A stretch of 64,000 nucleotides of DNA from Ficedula albicollis (GCF_000247815.1 NC_021680.1:2830649-2894648); one strand, 5' to 3'. Positions 48,651 to 60,169 are shown, counted from the stretch's first letter. A program made the numbers and translations. Notes: generated by a model from the sequence alone, not told the origin.

Positions 48651-51349
48651 ATCTGATGCCTTTCAGTCAACAGCCAAAAGGAACCACATACCCTCTTTCC
48701 TGGGCACAGATAAGGTGCTGGGATAGTAGCAGCTCACTATGCAGAAGCAAATAAAGGAAAGGATTAAAAAAAAAAAAAAAAAACAAAAAACAAAGAAAAA
48801 AACACAGTCCAGGGAGCTTTTCTGTCTTACTTAGAAATTAACTAAGAGCAAAGGAGAGTTTTTTCCTGTTGTCTACTGTAGACAACACAGTTTGTGTTTA
48901 GGATGTGGGGGAGCAAGTGTAGTTTTTGACAACAAATTTAACAAATTTTGTACTTCTTTTCTTCTTCTTTATTTCTGGAATCAGTTTTAAATTTTCAGAG
49001 CTTAAATATTTCATATTAACAGAACAGATGATTGGGGATACAAGCATTATAAAGTCAAGACAAGACCCCTCAGCCAACAGCCAGCACCAGCCAGAGCAGA
49101 GCAGGAAAGCCAAGCCAAGGGAAAGGAGCCAGCCCCCTGCAAGAACCAGAGGAATCCACACAGCAGCAGGACTCAGGACAGAAACCAGACCCACAGAGGC
49201 CTAAGAATGCTGCATTGCACAGACACTGTGCTTTGCAGTCTGGCCTCCTGGCCCTAATATCCTGTGACAGCTCCCAGAGCAGGTTGGATCATGACACCGA
49301 GTCCTGCGGGAGCTGCTGCTCCAGAGTCGCTCTGCCAGGGCTCGGCACAGCACGCAAGGAGCTGCAGGGATGTGCAGCCTCCAGAGTCTGGAGCACTGGC
49401 TTATCCTCACAAGAGAAATGCTGGGTCCAGCCCAGCCCTTAAAAACTGGAGTTTTGGAAGGCAGCTTCAGCCAGGCCCTGGTAAATGCCTGCTTGTTTGG
49501 TGGCTTATTGCTTATGAAAACAGGAGGCACAAAACCAATCTGTGTCTCACACTGCCCTAATCACCCAGCCCAAAACAAACACTGCCAGCCTGAGACTCTG
49601 CAGAAGGGAAAAAGCTGAAGGCACCCCTGGTAGCTGGGCTCATCAGGAATGTGTTAAGTTACAGCACAAACTCCATCCCCTTGCCCAGCAGCAGACACAG
49701 TTTCACAGAGCCATGAAAGGACGTGCGTGCCTCCCAGTTAATGTCACCTTCACAGCTTCCACAGGTCACAGCACACCCACACCAAAACAAGATGCCAGGC
49801 AGGGCACAGAGCATTCTGAACAATGCCACGGGCCCAGGGAGAGATGAGGAATTTAAGAGAAGAGGAACAACAGGAAACAAGGAAAGTCCCTCCAGCAAAG
49901 ATCCTGTGGCCCATCACAGCACTGCACGGGGAGGAATGACACAATGGAGTGACTGAAGGGCTGCCTGGCAGCCAGCATTCCCATGGCCATTGTTGCCAGC
50001 ACGGGAACTACACAGATTGCAAACAAGAGCTGTGTTCCCAGGCACTGGCAGAGACACAACCACTACAAATAAAATGACTTCCTGAAGCTCCTCAAGGCCT
50101 GGGTGCACCATGCCATCATAACTGGTAAATCATATCCTGAGGCAGGAAAAACTCTGCCAGGAGGGGATAAAGAATCAAGCAACCTGGATGGTTCTTGCCT
50201 GTGTCCTGGACTAGCATTAATTATGAGAATAGATGTAGCTTGAGAGTCACTGCAAGGAAGGAGAGTCTTTGTCTGACCTAGGGGATGCATGGGAGAAGTA
50301 GAGGATGAATCCCACCCAAACGTGGTCTCACTAGAAGAATGTTGCCCTAGAAGCCACTAGGCTTGGAGAAAAGAGGAGGGATAATTTTATAGTCTCCTTT
50401 CTGGCAATAAAGCCCCTGTAAGGTCCCATGGAAAGCTGCTAGAAGCACCAGCTCTGGTCAGGAGAGGAGAAGCTGGAGTGCCCTGGGCAGCAGGGTGGGA
50501 GACATGGATAAGCAGCTCTCTCCAGAGGATGCTACACACAGGCCATGCATGTAGAGGACATCAACAAGGGCAGGCCAGGGGATCCATGTGGTGCTTTAGC
50601 TCTCAAAACAGCTCCTGCAGGGATTCAGAGCAGGGGCGTTCCGGGCTAATCTCTGCGTCCCCTCAGGGAACCTGGGGATTACTGCTCTACATCTGCTCAC
50701 AGGGCTGGGCCCCACCTTGCCAAGGCAGTGGAAGTGCTGACAGCCACTCTCAGCTTTTTAATCGGTTTGGGACAAACATTGGCTCTGTCCCCTGTGGTGC
50801 AGCACATCTCAAGTGACTCCCTCACTCGCACATTTGATGGCTTCTCTTGAGCCTCGGCTGGGGCAGGAATGCAGAGTTTGTCAGCAAGGGCAGCAGCTTC
50901 AGAGCTACAGCGCAGCTCCTGTTTACCTCAGGATATCAGGGCTGGCAAAAAGTCAGAGTCTGGCCACAGCTGGTCCCTCCCCAGCTGCAGCCCAGGCCAG
51001 GGTGGGATGAAGGTGCCTAGGCTGCAGTCAGAGCTGTGCTTTCAACTCTAGACCTGTGCTAACTCCTTCAGCTTCGCAGCAGAAAAGGCTGCAAAAACCT
51101 GGATGGGCTCAGGGGTTTGTGCTGTTGCTTGTGCACCAAGATCAGCTGTTTGCTTCTCTTCCTGCTCTTCTCTCCCTCCTGCACATGCCTGCCGGAGCCC
51201 AGGCAGCTGGGACACACCGCTGATCCTCCCTCCTCCCTTTCAGGCCTGGGGATGCTGGTTTGGGATCGGCTCTGCCTGTGCCAGTCCCAGGCAGTCAGCC
51301 CCATCTGCTGGCTGCTCTGGCCTTGGCTGCTACAGAAATACGGGAAGCT

Positions 51350-51574
51350 CCAAGGGAAATTTAGGTTGGATGGTAGGAACACGTTTTTTATTGAAAGAGT
51401 GATAAAACAGTGGAGTCGTCTGCCCTAGGGGGTGGTGGAGTCACATGCCAGGATGTGTTTAAAAAAGGATTGGATCTGGCACTCAGTGCCATGGTTTAAT
51501 TGAGGTGGTGTTAGGGCATGGGTTGGACTCGATGACCTTAAAGGTCTCTTCTGACCTGTTGATTCTGTGATTCT
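51350..51574 (+). mobile_element. CR1 LINE 3' end downstream of SELE
   Basis: Clear CR1 3' end: GTGGTGGAGTCACATGCC, GTTGGACTCGATGACCTTAA, AGGTCTCTTCTGACC, and the terminal octamer-type repeat GATTCTGTGATTCT. It lies just past the predicted SELE polyadenylation site. Confidence 0.92.
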
Positions 51575-51694
51575 CCAGTAATGGACAGCCTTGCTTTTAG
51601 CCAGTCTTCTCCCAACCCTCACATTCTTCTATTGAAGCCACAAGTCACAGGGCTGACCCAAATAATTTAAATGATTCACATCTACAAATAGGGA

Positions 51695-52736
51695 GCATTA
51701 CACCAAAAACATTTTATTAAAAAATGCTACAAATAGGACAATACATATTGGGTTAAATGAGAGATTTTTAATTTATAATCATAACTTAAACATAAATTAA
51801 GAGAGACTCTCATTTGAAGACTTCTAACAGTTAAAAAAAGATCATATTTTTAATACATAAACATACAAATCTCAGTCTTCCATTTCATTCGTAAACATTA
51901 TGCAGGCATGCAATCCTTACAAACACCTCCAATTTATGTTAAAATAAATTCTGATAATTGATCAACAGCCACAGACCCACTCAAGAACAAGTATTTTATA
52001 ATACATGTACAGTTAAGAGCACAGAAATACGCACAGTAAAGGCAGCACAAATAAATATATATGTATATACACATATTACAGTACACAATCCCACAGGGAT
52101 GAGAGAATTTCAGATCTACCTGCAGTGTTCAGAAACCACAGTTCCTTGTGTAAGCACTATGGTTCCTAGTGCTGTTATAGTTTAAAAAAAGGCATCTGAG
52201 TTTTCTGGGATATGCAGCAGAAACCCAAATAATTGCCCATATCACTGCAGGCATATCTATTGACATCTTAAAATAAACTGACTTCCCCAAACCAGATCAA
52301 TATTTTTTCATCCTAATTCTTCTGTTTCTGCAAGCATAACCCCTGTGACTCCAGAGGAGACACGTCCAGCAGTGTAGTAAGTGATGTGAAATAATGCATG
52401 TTTTCACCTCACCTCAGTACCTTTGAGTGGAGCAGAGGAGGAACCAGCCTCCTCTTTAGGCAGGAGAGCACTGTTTGCTCACCATCTGGACAGGAGATGG
52501 CAAGCTCCCAGCTTAGGGTAACTACATGGCTGAATGCAGGCAGGATTTGGCCAGAAGGCCAGAGTTTGCTGCTTGTCTTCAATGGAAATACCAAACAGCT
52601 TGAGTTCAAGATTTCTGAATCATACACAACGTCAATCATCTTGTCAGCAAGAGGTAAAAACATCTGGACAGCTGCTGATTTGCAGGCAGTTTCTTTCTCC
52701 AGAAATCTGAGATGTAAGTGAAGGTGGCTGCAATTC
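51695..52736 (-). other. SELE: SELE 3'UTR exon with polyadenylation signal
   Basis: Acceptor CTCTCCACAG at 52737 opens a long AT-rich exon; AATAAA occurs at 51718-51713 on the minus strand, so cleavage near 51695 is expected. Several ATTTA motifs are present (for example near 51757, 51795, 51947 and 52053), as in the unstable mammalian SELE mRNA. The acceptor choice and the end are inference. Confidence 0.55.
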
Positions 52737-55700
52737 CTGTGGAGAGAACAAAATTCCTCCATAAATCAGAAAACTGGCAGAGATTTGTATTTGCTCTCAT
52801 CCCAGAGGAATTTTGTATGCAGCAGGTAGCAGAACTGCACAAAAGTGTTCCTAATACCATATGCAGCTGAACAGAATGCTAAGCACAATCATCCTTAAGG
52901 AGCTGAACAACCATTTCTATAGCAAGAAATCCATCAGTCTTGTTAGGAACTTCCATGCAATGCCAAGATGCATATTAAATATCCCAAAGCACATATTGCT
53001 GTGTCACCAATTGTACAGCAATTAGCAGCTCTGATTGATTGCTTGTGTGATTAAAAGGAGGAGAGTTTGTGAGTGAAGCCATCACATGTGCTTACCTGAA
53101 AAACCTGAGTTAGACATTCTCGCCAGCACTTTGGAAGCTGCCCTCACTGGCTGTTTCCTGCCAGTTCCTATAAAATATAAAGTGAAAAGTACTTTAATGA
53201 CAAGAGGTTTTTATCAAATGGTTTTTAGCAAAGTGATGGCAGTGCATTTTAAATGTTGCTTTGTGAGACACAACTTACCTGAAAGGAATAAACTTCTTTG
53301 CTGCAAGAAGAATAAGAAAAGGTATTAGCATTTCAAGACAAAAGCCCTAATTCTTGTTGTCTAAATATTTGGGGTTTACTAATTTTTTCCTTTTTTAGAT
53401 GTTCATCCAAAAGCCAAAAATGGCATACATGGAGGGTACTTGAAAATAATTTTGGAATTTATCTAAGTATGGGAATTACCACTTTTTCAACAAGTAAGGT
53501 GTAGGGCTTTGGAGGTTTTAGGGGCTTCTTTCCTCCTGAATATTTCTCAGGAAGATAAAGCAAGCAGTGGAGCCAGACCAAGTGCTCACCTTTTCTCCGG
53601 AAGCGCCTCGCAAGCCAAAGGAGGAACGATGCTGTGGACAGCAGAGAGGCAGAAGTGGCTGCTATGCCCACAGAGATGTAGGTGGCCTGGTCAGAGGCTG
53701 AAAGGATGAAAAGGTTCCAGTGAGAACAAGGGGCATGGGTGGTCTTTGACACCCTCTCTTCTTCCTCCCTTCAAGAGGAACCAGAACTGCAGCTTGTAAC
53801 ACTTAATTTCTCTTGGTGAAACAGGACAGTTCCTGTACACATGGTAAAAAGCTGAATACCAAAAACTACCCCATCCATTGCCAAAGTAATGGCTAGGCAA
53901 GAAGCTCCCTACACCAGGGTCTGTCTCTAACCTCCAGCCTTGCACAGCAATTGGTGCTCCTCTTATTTTTCCTGTTGCACTTCATAGTTTAACTCCCTGT
54001 GTGCTATCTTTGAGCAATCCTGCTGAGATCAATGAAATTATTTCAGGATCTAAATCCTGTTCAAGCAAATGAAAGTAGAAAGCTTTTAGGGCCTCAAGCA
54101 AAAGCATTCCAGGCAGGCCAGGGGTGTTCCAGCTGAGGGCAGTGACAGAGCTCTTACTGCCTTGAATGAGAAAGCAAGGCTGAGTTTTCTGTCTTTTGAA
54201 ATTACAGCCTCTGAGAGAAAAACTCTGTGAGGTCTTTTGGCTGAAGAGTTCATCCAAGAAACTATCACACCAAATTTAAAAAAACCTATAAAATTTTCCA
54301 CTGAGAAACAGACTTATGAGTGCAGATTTCTCCATAAGGTTCTGTTTCTCTAGAAAAGCTTTTGTCTCTATTCACATGATAAAAAAGCTCATACTGAGAA
54401 ATATTTTGTTTAAAAACCAAACAGAAAGAACTGAAATCCGGTTGCAGGGAGGGTTTTTTAGATAAGAAATCAACATTTTCCCACAAGATCTTTTACGATT
54501 TTCCCCCTCCCCTATTTTCAAGCATATTGAGTGATTTTGAATTCATGGATTTCACTAAATGTTCTAGCTCACTGGTTGCTATTACCACCACTACCACCCT
54601 TCCACACCTCATCTGACTCAAAATCCAGTGCCACAGGCAAAATACCTTCACAAGTGGGCAGGCTGGCACTCCAGTTTCCTGAATGGCTGCACTCAAGAAC
54701 ACGAGAGCCATTGAGACTCCATCCTTCAGGGCAGCTGAAGTGGCAGGAAGTGTTATAGGTGAAGATCCCAGCCCCATGGGAGCAATCCATGGAGCCTTTA
54801 TCAGGAGAGCTCAGTGGTTCACACTGTATGACTGAAACACAAAAATAGATTGCCAAGAGTCACTAAGGACTTTCCTGTCTTTGGCACAATTCTTTGCACT
54901 AGCAGATGTACAACTTTTCAAATTAATTTGCCTTTGGGATGGGAGCTGCTCAGAGCCATGAGCAGGCATTCCAAAGCACAGCTGTAAACAGGGGAGCACA
55001 GAGTTAAGTTTGGAGCCAGGGCCTTATAGGATGTCTTTGTGTTCCCCAGTGACCAGAAAACTGCAATTTCCAAATCTTACCTTTGCACTTGGGCACTGGC
55101 TGTGACCACTGTCCCTGTGGCAGGCACTCAGTGCTGGATGAGCCCTCCAGGACATATCCCTCACTGCACTGGAAATCACACCTGGAGCCAGAGATGAGGT
55201 CTGCAGGAGCGTGGTCACAGCTCACAGAGCCTTCTGCTGGCCCCAGGACAGCCTCACACCTCACAGCTGCAGCACAGGGAGCACAACAGCAATCAGCACA
55301 GCTGCTCCAGGAGAACAGCAGCAATGCTGACAGCCCTGAGGGCTCAGGAGAGCAGGGATTAAGGGAGTTACCTGCACAGCTGGGCTGCTGCCTGTCCCAG
55401 GCCCCAGAAGAGCCACACTGCAGTGTAGCTGGTCCTGTCAGGGTGAATCCTTCCTCACAGCTGAACTCACAGGTGGCTCCCCAGGTGAGCTGCACAGAGG
55501 GATGGGAGCAGTTCACAGCCCCGTGGACAGGCACTTCCAAGGCAGGACAGGTCACAGCTGAAAGGCACAAGAGACAGCACAGAGCTTAGCTTGGAGCAGA
55601 TGAGGATAAACACTCTCCTGGGAGCTGGCAAGCAGACATGCCCTGCCTGGAGCTGTGCCCTACAGAGCCATCATACCTCCCTTCAGACCTAGCAGTGTCT

Positions 55701-57103
55701 CAGAAACAGAAATTTCAGCAGGTTGCACAGTGCAGCCAGAACCCTTGAACATGCACCCAAAGCACACAGGTTATCCTGGGAATGGCTCCAGGTGACTTTC
55801 CACACCTGACTGCATAAACTGCACTTGCTCCTGTTTGTGGTTTAGGGCATTAAGAATCTCTGCCAGAACACTCCACTCTAAAAGTGTGTCCTATGTGTGT
55901 TGGGGACATGGCTCCAGAGTGTTGTCACCCTGCACTGCTGTTTCCTCACTGATACACAAGGCTAAATGACCCCACCTTGAGATCTGCTTATGAAAAGTGC
56001 TACAGATGTGGTGGGAATGAATGTTCCTCTTGGATTACACTTGATCAAATTCTTCAAACTTTAATCTATGGTTCCCACTCCAGCAAGTCTTACCTTTGCA
56101 CTTGGGCACTGGCTGTGACCACTGTCCCTGTGGCAGGCACTCAGTGCTGGATGAGCCCTCCAGGACATATCCCTCACTGCACTGGAAATCACACCTGGAG
56201 CCAGAGATGAGGTCTGCAGGAGCGTGGTCACAGCTCACAGAGCCTTCTGCTGGCCCCAGGACAGCCTCACACCTCACAGCTGCAGCACAGGGAGCACAAC
56301 AGCAATCAGCACAGCTGCTCCAGGAGAACAGCAGCAATGCTGACAGCCCTGAGGGCTCAGGAGAGCAGGGATTAAGGGAGTTACCTGCACAGCTGGGCTG
56401 CTGCCTGTCCCAGGCCCCAGAAGAGCCACACTGCAGTGTAGCTGGTCCTGTCAGGGTGAATCCTTCCTCACAGCTGAACTCACAGGTGGCTCCCCAGGTG
56501 AGCTGCACAGAGGGATGGGAGCAGTTCACAGCCCCGTGGACAGGCACTTCCAAGGCAGGACAGGTCACAGCTGAAAGGCACAAGAGACAGCACAGAGCTT
56601 AGCTTGCAACAAACCATAATTACTTTTTTTTCTGAAACTTAGCCACATACCCACTAAACAGGAGCAGGTTTAGAAAGGGGTGTACTATGCCACCATCTCA
56701 GAAAGCAGACAGAAGGGGAAATATTTTAAAATGGGAAACTGATTCTTAAGGCAAGACTGTTAATTCATCTGCAGCTCATGACAGCAACTATTTGCAATCC
56801 AAAATTTCCCTATTTTGATTGTTGCTGGGTAATCTTTGATGCTTTTATTTGCTTAGAAAAGCACATAATTCTAAGCCAAACACCTCAGAAAATGATTCCT
56901 ACAGTCAGGAGTAACTGGCCTGTTGAGAGTAGTCTCAAAGCTAGGTCATCTCAATTCCCAGTTCCCACCTAAGAGTTGGAAAAGTCTTTCCCTGCAAGGA
57001 ACAAGGCCAAAACATTAATCCTACTCATTTCACCACCTCAGGAACAGAGACCCGTGTGCTGAAATAAAATAGCACCCACACCATGGGATGTGTAGCAAAG
57101 ACC

Positions 57104-57145
<42 letters not shown>

Positions 57146-60100
57146 AGCCAGAGATGAGGTCTGCAGGAGCGTGGTCACAGCTCACAGAGCCTTCTGCTGG
57201 CCCCAGGACAGCCTCACACCTCACAGCTGCAGCACAGGGAGCACAACAGCAATCAGCACAGCTGCTCCAGGAGAACAGCAGCAATGCTGACAGCCCTGAG
57301 GGCTCAGGAGAGCAGGGATTAAGGGAGTTACCTGCACAGCTGGGCTGCTGCCTGTCCCAGGCCCCAGAAGAGCCACACTGCAGTGTAGCTGGTCCTGTCA
57401 GGGTGAATCCTTCCTCACAGCTGAACTCACAGGTGGCTCCCCAGGTGAGCTGCACAGAGGGATGGGAGCAGTTCACAGCCCCGTGGACAGGCACTTCCAA
57501 GGCAGGACAGGTCACAGCTGAAAGGCACAAGAGACAGCACAGAGCTTAGCTTGCAACAAACCATAATTACTTTTTTTTCTGAAACTTAGCCACATACCCA
57601 CTAAACAGGAGCAGGTTTAGAAAGGGGTGTACTATGCCACCATCTCAGAAAGCAGACAGAAGGGGAAATATTTTAAAATGGGAAACTGATTCTTAAGGCA
57701 AGACTGTTAATTCATCTGCAGCTCATGACAGCAACTATTTGCAATCCAAAATTTCCCTATTTTGATTGTTGCTGGGTAATCTTTGATGCTTTTATTTGCT
57801 TAGAAAAGCACATAATTCTAAGCCAAACACCTCAGAAAATGATTCCTACAGTCAGGAGTAACTGGCCTGTTGAGAGTAGTCTCAAAGCTAGGTCATCTCA
57901 ATTCCCAGTTCCCACCTAAGAGTTGGAAAAGTCTTTCCCTGCAAGGAACAAGGCCAAAACATTAATCCTACTCATTTCACCACCTCAGGAACAGAGACCC
58001 GTGTGCTGAAATAAAATAGCACCCACACCATGGGATGTGTAGCAAAGGATTTGGCCAAACTTCCATTTGTACCTACTGCCAGAGCAGCACTGAGGTTTAC
58101 AGGGCTCTGCACAATGCAGAAAGCTCACCTTTGCATGCTGCAAGGGGGGCAGACCAGACCCCAGAAGAGGTACAGTGAACAGATTCCAGTGCAGTCAGCT
58201 CATAGCCCTCCTCACACTGAACTGTGCAGGATGAGTTGTAGCTGAAGTCTCCCAGTGGATGGTGGCACTCAAGGCTCCCATGATCAGGTTTCTTTAGTGG
58301 ATCACAGCTCTTAACTTCAAAGAAGCACAAGAAGGAGCCCAGTCAGTCTCTTTGGCTGAGCAGGTAAACCAAGAAGCCAAACTGAACACTAGCTAGCATG
58401 AGTTGGTCAAAAAGCAGGATGAAATAATCTTACCAAACTCGCATTCAGGCCCATAGAACCCAGGGCTGCAATGGCAGGTGTGGTTGTTGATAGTCTCTAT
58501 GCATTCTCCATGGCCACTGCAGAGAGATGGGTTGCAAGAAGCTGGGGAAAAAAAAATAAAGCAAATTATGAAAAAATCAACAACAGCCACTAACGAAACC
58601 TGGCTAGCACTTTGTTAATCTTTCTGACACTAAACTTTCTGACACTTTGTACAGCAAGAGAAAATCAGAGGGTTTGGTATTTAGGATTATCCTGTCATTT
58701 CACAGAATTTCTGAAGTGCACACCTTTTACAGACCAGCTCACAGTATAAGGATTCTGCTGGCTGGAAACTCCAAAACCATATTAGATGAAGTTAAATATA
58801 ATATTAGATGAAGTTAAACAACTCATCCCAGCCAGCACCTCATCTCCCCAGGGCCACACTGGAATGACCTTTATCACACCATACCTGTGTAGCACAAGGC
58901 AACCTTCTTTTTCTCACACTGCTCATCATTCCATTTGCCATCATCCTTCCCTCTTTTGATGTAGATCTCAACACAGTCCTCGTTGTTCCCTTTGCCATTT
59001 GGCTCCCCTGAAGCCCAGTTTCTTGCTTCTTCTGTCAGTTGTTTGTTAGTTCCAGTCCAGGTCCACACATCATTAATCTTTCTGATCCCAATCCAGTAGT
59101 AACCCGGATTGAAGGGTAAGAAGGCATTGAGATGATTGATTTCCTCCTTGTTCTGGATGGCAACCAGGTTAGTATACTTCTCTCTGCACCACAGCTCTGC
59201 TTCCCTGTAGGTCATGTTTGTGTCTGAATAATGGTATGTCCAACCCTTCACTCCCTGCAGCACTGTGAGTCCTAGAATGAGAACATATCCAAAAGTTGGT
59301 GCCTGATTTCTCCCCTCCTCGCTCTCTAGAAGAGGACATTTAAGCTCTATAAACACTGCAAACTTGTCAGTGTCTTAAAATACATAAAAACTAGTGGGAA
59401 TTGTTTTATAAACAATCACCTGGCAAGCTTCAAACCAGGCAAGTCAGCTTCAAGTACAGGGACTTCAGCCTGTGAAACTATGATCACACAAAGCTTTGAT
59501 AGAAGCCAATTATTATACGACTATAGGAGCCAATTCTGGCTTTGACAGGCAGCAGGGAAAACGTGCCATTGCATACAGAGGTTTTTCTGTGTGAACACAG
59601 CCTCAGGTTCATTAGGGCAGGTTCAAAAATTCTGTTTGATGCTGAGCTCAAAGAGAACAGGCACACTAATATTGCCATCCCAATAGTTTTCTACACAGAG
59701 AAATACACACTTACCATAGGTAAGAAGAGATAGGAACTGCAAGCAAATCATATTTCTGAGAGTTTTCTCTGTCTTTTAAGCTGGTGGCTATGAGAAATCA
59801 AAGAAACACATTTGTAAAAAACAAATACTGAGCTGTCAAAATTCCATATAAACTACTGACCATGCAATTTTTGATATGCACTTTAAGCAGGATTTCCACT
59901 TCTACGAAATTCCTCATTTTAAAACAGTTTTAAACATCAAGATACTTTTAAATGTAACAGCTTCTAAGGAAGATGAAGCCAGATTTCCAGCAGTCCAGTT
60001 CTCCTTTAGCTGGACAGTGAAACAGAATAGCAGAGCCCATTTCTACTCACAGTTTGTAGCTGCAGTGCCCAGGTGACAAAATTCCTCTGTGCTGCTTTCC

Positions 60101-60150
60101 GTGGCTCAGTGGATGAACTCAGCCTTGAAAGTCAAGTTCAGCTCCAAGTG
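51695..60150 (-). CDS. SELE: E-selectin (CD62E), transcribed span
   Basis: Endothelial adhesion receptor that binds sialyl-Lewis-x-type glycans on leukocytes and supports rolling on inflamed vessel walls; type I membrane protein. Minus-strand order: signal peptide, C-type lectin, EGF, CCP repeats, transmembrane helix, short tail. All coding exons use phase 1 borders up to the tail, so any number of CCP exons keeps frame. E-selectin is preferred over L and P because of the MIxxQFLS start, MTYxEA and AIQNKEEI in the lectin, [13 protein letters not shown] in the [13 protein letters not shown] in the last CCP, and AKKFIP in the tail. Leaving out 57145-58047 as an artefactual copy, the exons sum to 1836 nt, 611 residues plus stop with six CCPs (human: 610, six CCPs). 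Taken literally the window has seven full CCP exons and one truncated one. Confidence 0.88.
53110..53167 (-). CDS. SELE: SELE last coding exon with stop codon
   Basis: Acceptor TTTTATAG at 53168. Reads [19 protein letters not shown] and then TAA at 53112-53110. SEGSFQ resembles SDGSYQ of the human tail. The exon continues as 3'UTR to 53096, where a donor GTAAGC follows; the stop is only 13 nt before that junction, so nonsense-mediated decay is not expected. Confidence 0.82.
53279..53300 (-). CDS. SELE: SELE cytoplasmic tail micro-exon
   Basis: 22 nt; acceptor TTCTTGCAG, donor GTAAGT. Encodes AKKFIPF across the split codons, matching AKKFVP in the human tail. Too short for ORF detection; supported by phase, splice sites and homology. 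Confidence 0.85.
53590..53697 (-). CDS. SELE: SELE transmembrane exon
   Basis: 108 nt; acceptor CCTTTCAG, donor GTGAGC. Encodes [19 protein letters not shown] and [17 protein letters not shown]: one hydrophobic helix with a basic stop-transfer end. Confidence 0.93.
54646..54831 (-). CDS. SELE: SELE CCP domain 6 (last, membrane-proximal)
   Basis: 186 nt; acceptor GTGTTTCAG, donor GTATTT. Encodes [40 protein letters not shown] and [10 protein letters not shown]. CPEGWxLNGS matches the last CCP of human E-selectin, while IQCEPLS also recalls L-selectin. Confidence 0.94.
55081..55266 (-). CDS. SELE: SELE CCP domain 5 (block 1, second exon)
   Basis: 186 nt, identical to 56094-56279. The roughly 105-bp intron between the two exons of the block is also identical to its counterpart. 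Confidence 0.88.
55372..55557 (-). CDS. SELE: SELE CCP domain 4 (block 1, first exon)
   Basis: 186 nt, identical at DNA level to 56385-56570 (offset 1013). Unlike block 3 it has unique introns on both outer sides, so it looks like a real exon. Confidence 0.88.
56094..56279 (-). CDS. SELE: SELE CCP domain 3 (block 2, second exon)
   Basis: 186 nt; acceptor TGCTGCAG, donor GTAAGA. Encodes [39 protein letters not shown] and [11 protein letters not shown]. It corresponds to the human CCP ending QWTQQIPVCE. Confidence 0.9.
56385..56570 (-). CDS. SELE: SELE CCP domain 2 (block 2, first exon)
   Basis: 186 nt; acceptor CTTTCAG, donor GTAACT. Encodes [37 protein letters not shown] and WDRQQPSCA. It corresponds to the human E-selectin CCP ending NWDNEKPTCK. 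Confidence 0.9.
57105..57144. repeat. Poly-C run, 40 bases, between two copies of a SELE segment
   Basis: Joins the ends of two identical 903-bp stretches and truncates a CCP exon. Confidence 0.95.
57145..57226 (-). pseudogene. SELE: SELE CCP exon, block 3, truncated by poly-C
   Basis: Only the first 82 of 186 nt remain ([20 protein letters not shown]...LISGS), then the sequence becomes poly-C and the donor is lost. Identical to the start of 56094-56279. Probably an assembly break rather than a real lesion. Confidence 0.8.
57332..57517 (-). CDS. SELE: SELE CCP exon, block 3 (probable false duplicate of 56385-56570)
   Basis: 186 nt, intact splice sites, [20 protein letters not shown] and [10 protein letters not shown]. 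Identical to block 2 at constant offset 947, including both flanking introns. The identity and the poly-C junction suggest the copy is not real. Confidence 0.5.
58129..58314 (-). CDS. SELE: SELE exon 5: CCP/sushi domain 1
   Basis: 186 nt; acceptor TTTGAAG, donor GTGAGC. Encodes [30 protein letters not shown] and [12 protein letters not shown]. Closest to human E-selectin CCP1 (HGSLxCxHPLGxFSYNSSC). Confidence 0.94.
58434..58541 (-). CDS. SELE: SELE exon 4: EGF-like domain
   Basis: 108 nt; acceptor TTCCCCAG, donor GTAAGA. Encodes [20 protein letters not shown] and [15 protein letters not shown] with the six EGF cysteines; same exon length as in human selectins. Confidence 0.95.
58885..59271 (-). 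CDS. SELE: SELE exon 3: C-type lectin domain
   Basis: 387 nt; acceptor TCATTCTAG, donor GTATGG. After [10 protein letters not shown] the mature protein starts [19 protein letters not shown]. It has YYWIGIRK, the calcium and glycan motif [15 protein letters not shown] with the Arg that E-selectin uses for ligand contact, and WND. The domain cysteines are present, so ligand binding should be intact. NMT is a possible N-glycosylation site. Confidence 0.95.
59715..59751 (-). CDS. SELE: SELE exon 2: start codon and signal peptide
   Basis: ATG at 59751-59749, then [12 protein letters not shown] plus one base, donor GTAAGT. A likely acceptor TTTCTCATAG ends at 59788, leaving 36 nt of 5'UTR in this exon. 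The hydrophobic start resembles the E-selectin signal peptide and continues [10 protein letters not shown] in the next exon. Confidence 0.85.
60051..60150 (-). other. SELE: SELE exon 1 (non-coding 5'UTR), predicted
   Basis: Starts about 25-30 bp after the TATA-like box and ends at CTACAAACT before donor GTGAGT (60050-60045). Mammalian SELE also has a non-coding first exon. The exact start is not visible. Confidence 0.5.
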
Positions 60151-60169
60151 TCTGGACCCTGTAATGCTC

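Larger units (their letters stand above)
55075..56606. repeat. SELE: Two identical 519-bp direct repeats (two-CCP modules)
   Basis: 55075-55593 and 56088-56606, offset 1013, identical through two exons and their intron. The match stops 6 bp past the donor on one side and about 36 bp before the acceptor on the other. The 494 bp between them is unique. Confidence 0.93.
56198..58047. repeat. Two identical 903-bp copies joined by poly-C (offset 947)
   Basis: 56198-57100 and 57145-58047 match with a constant offset of 947 and no indel. They hold CCP exon sequence plus about 430 bp of intron. Only the right copy continues into the unique sequence leading to CCP1. Confidence 0.93.

Noticed and set aside
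55083..56602. 168-codon plus-strand frames, repeated identically
   Set aside because: Antisense shadows of the SELE CCP exons; the repetition comes from the duplicated modules.
57145..57226. A real inactivating lesion in SELE
   Set aside because: The broken exon lies in a probable false duplicate; an intact identical copy exists at 56094-56279.
51695..60150. L-selectin or P-selectin identity
   Set aside because: The last CCP starts IQCEPLS like L-selectin, but six CCPs (corrected), the signal peptide, CCP1, [10 protein letters not shown] and the AKKFIP tail all fit E-selectin; L-selectin has only two CCPs, and the P-selectin tail differs.
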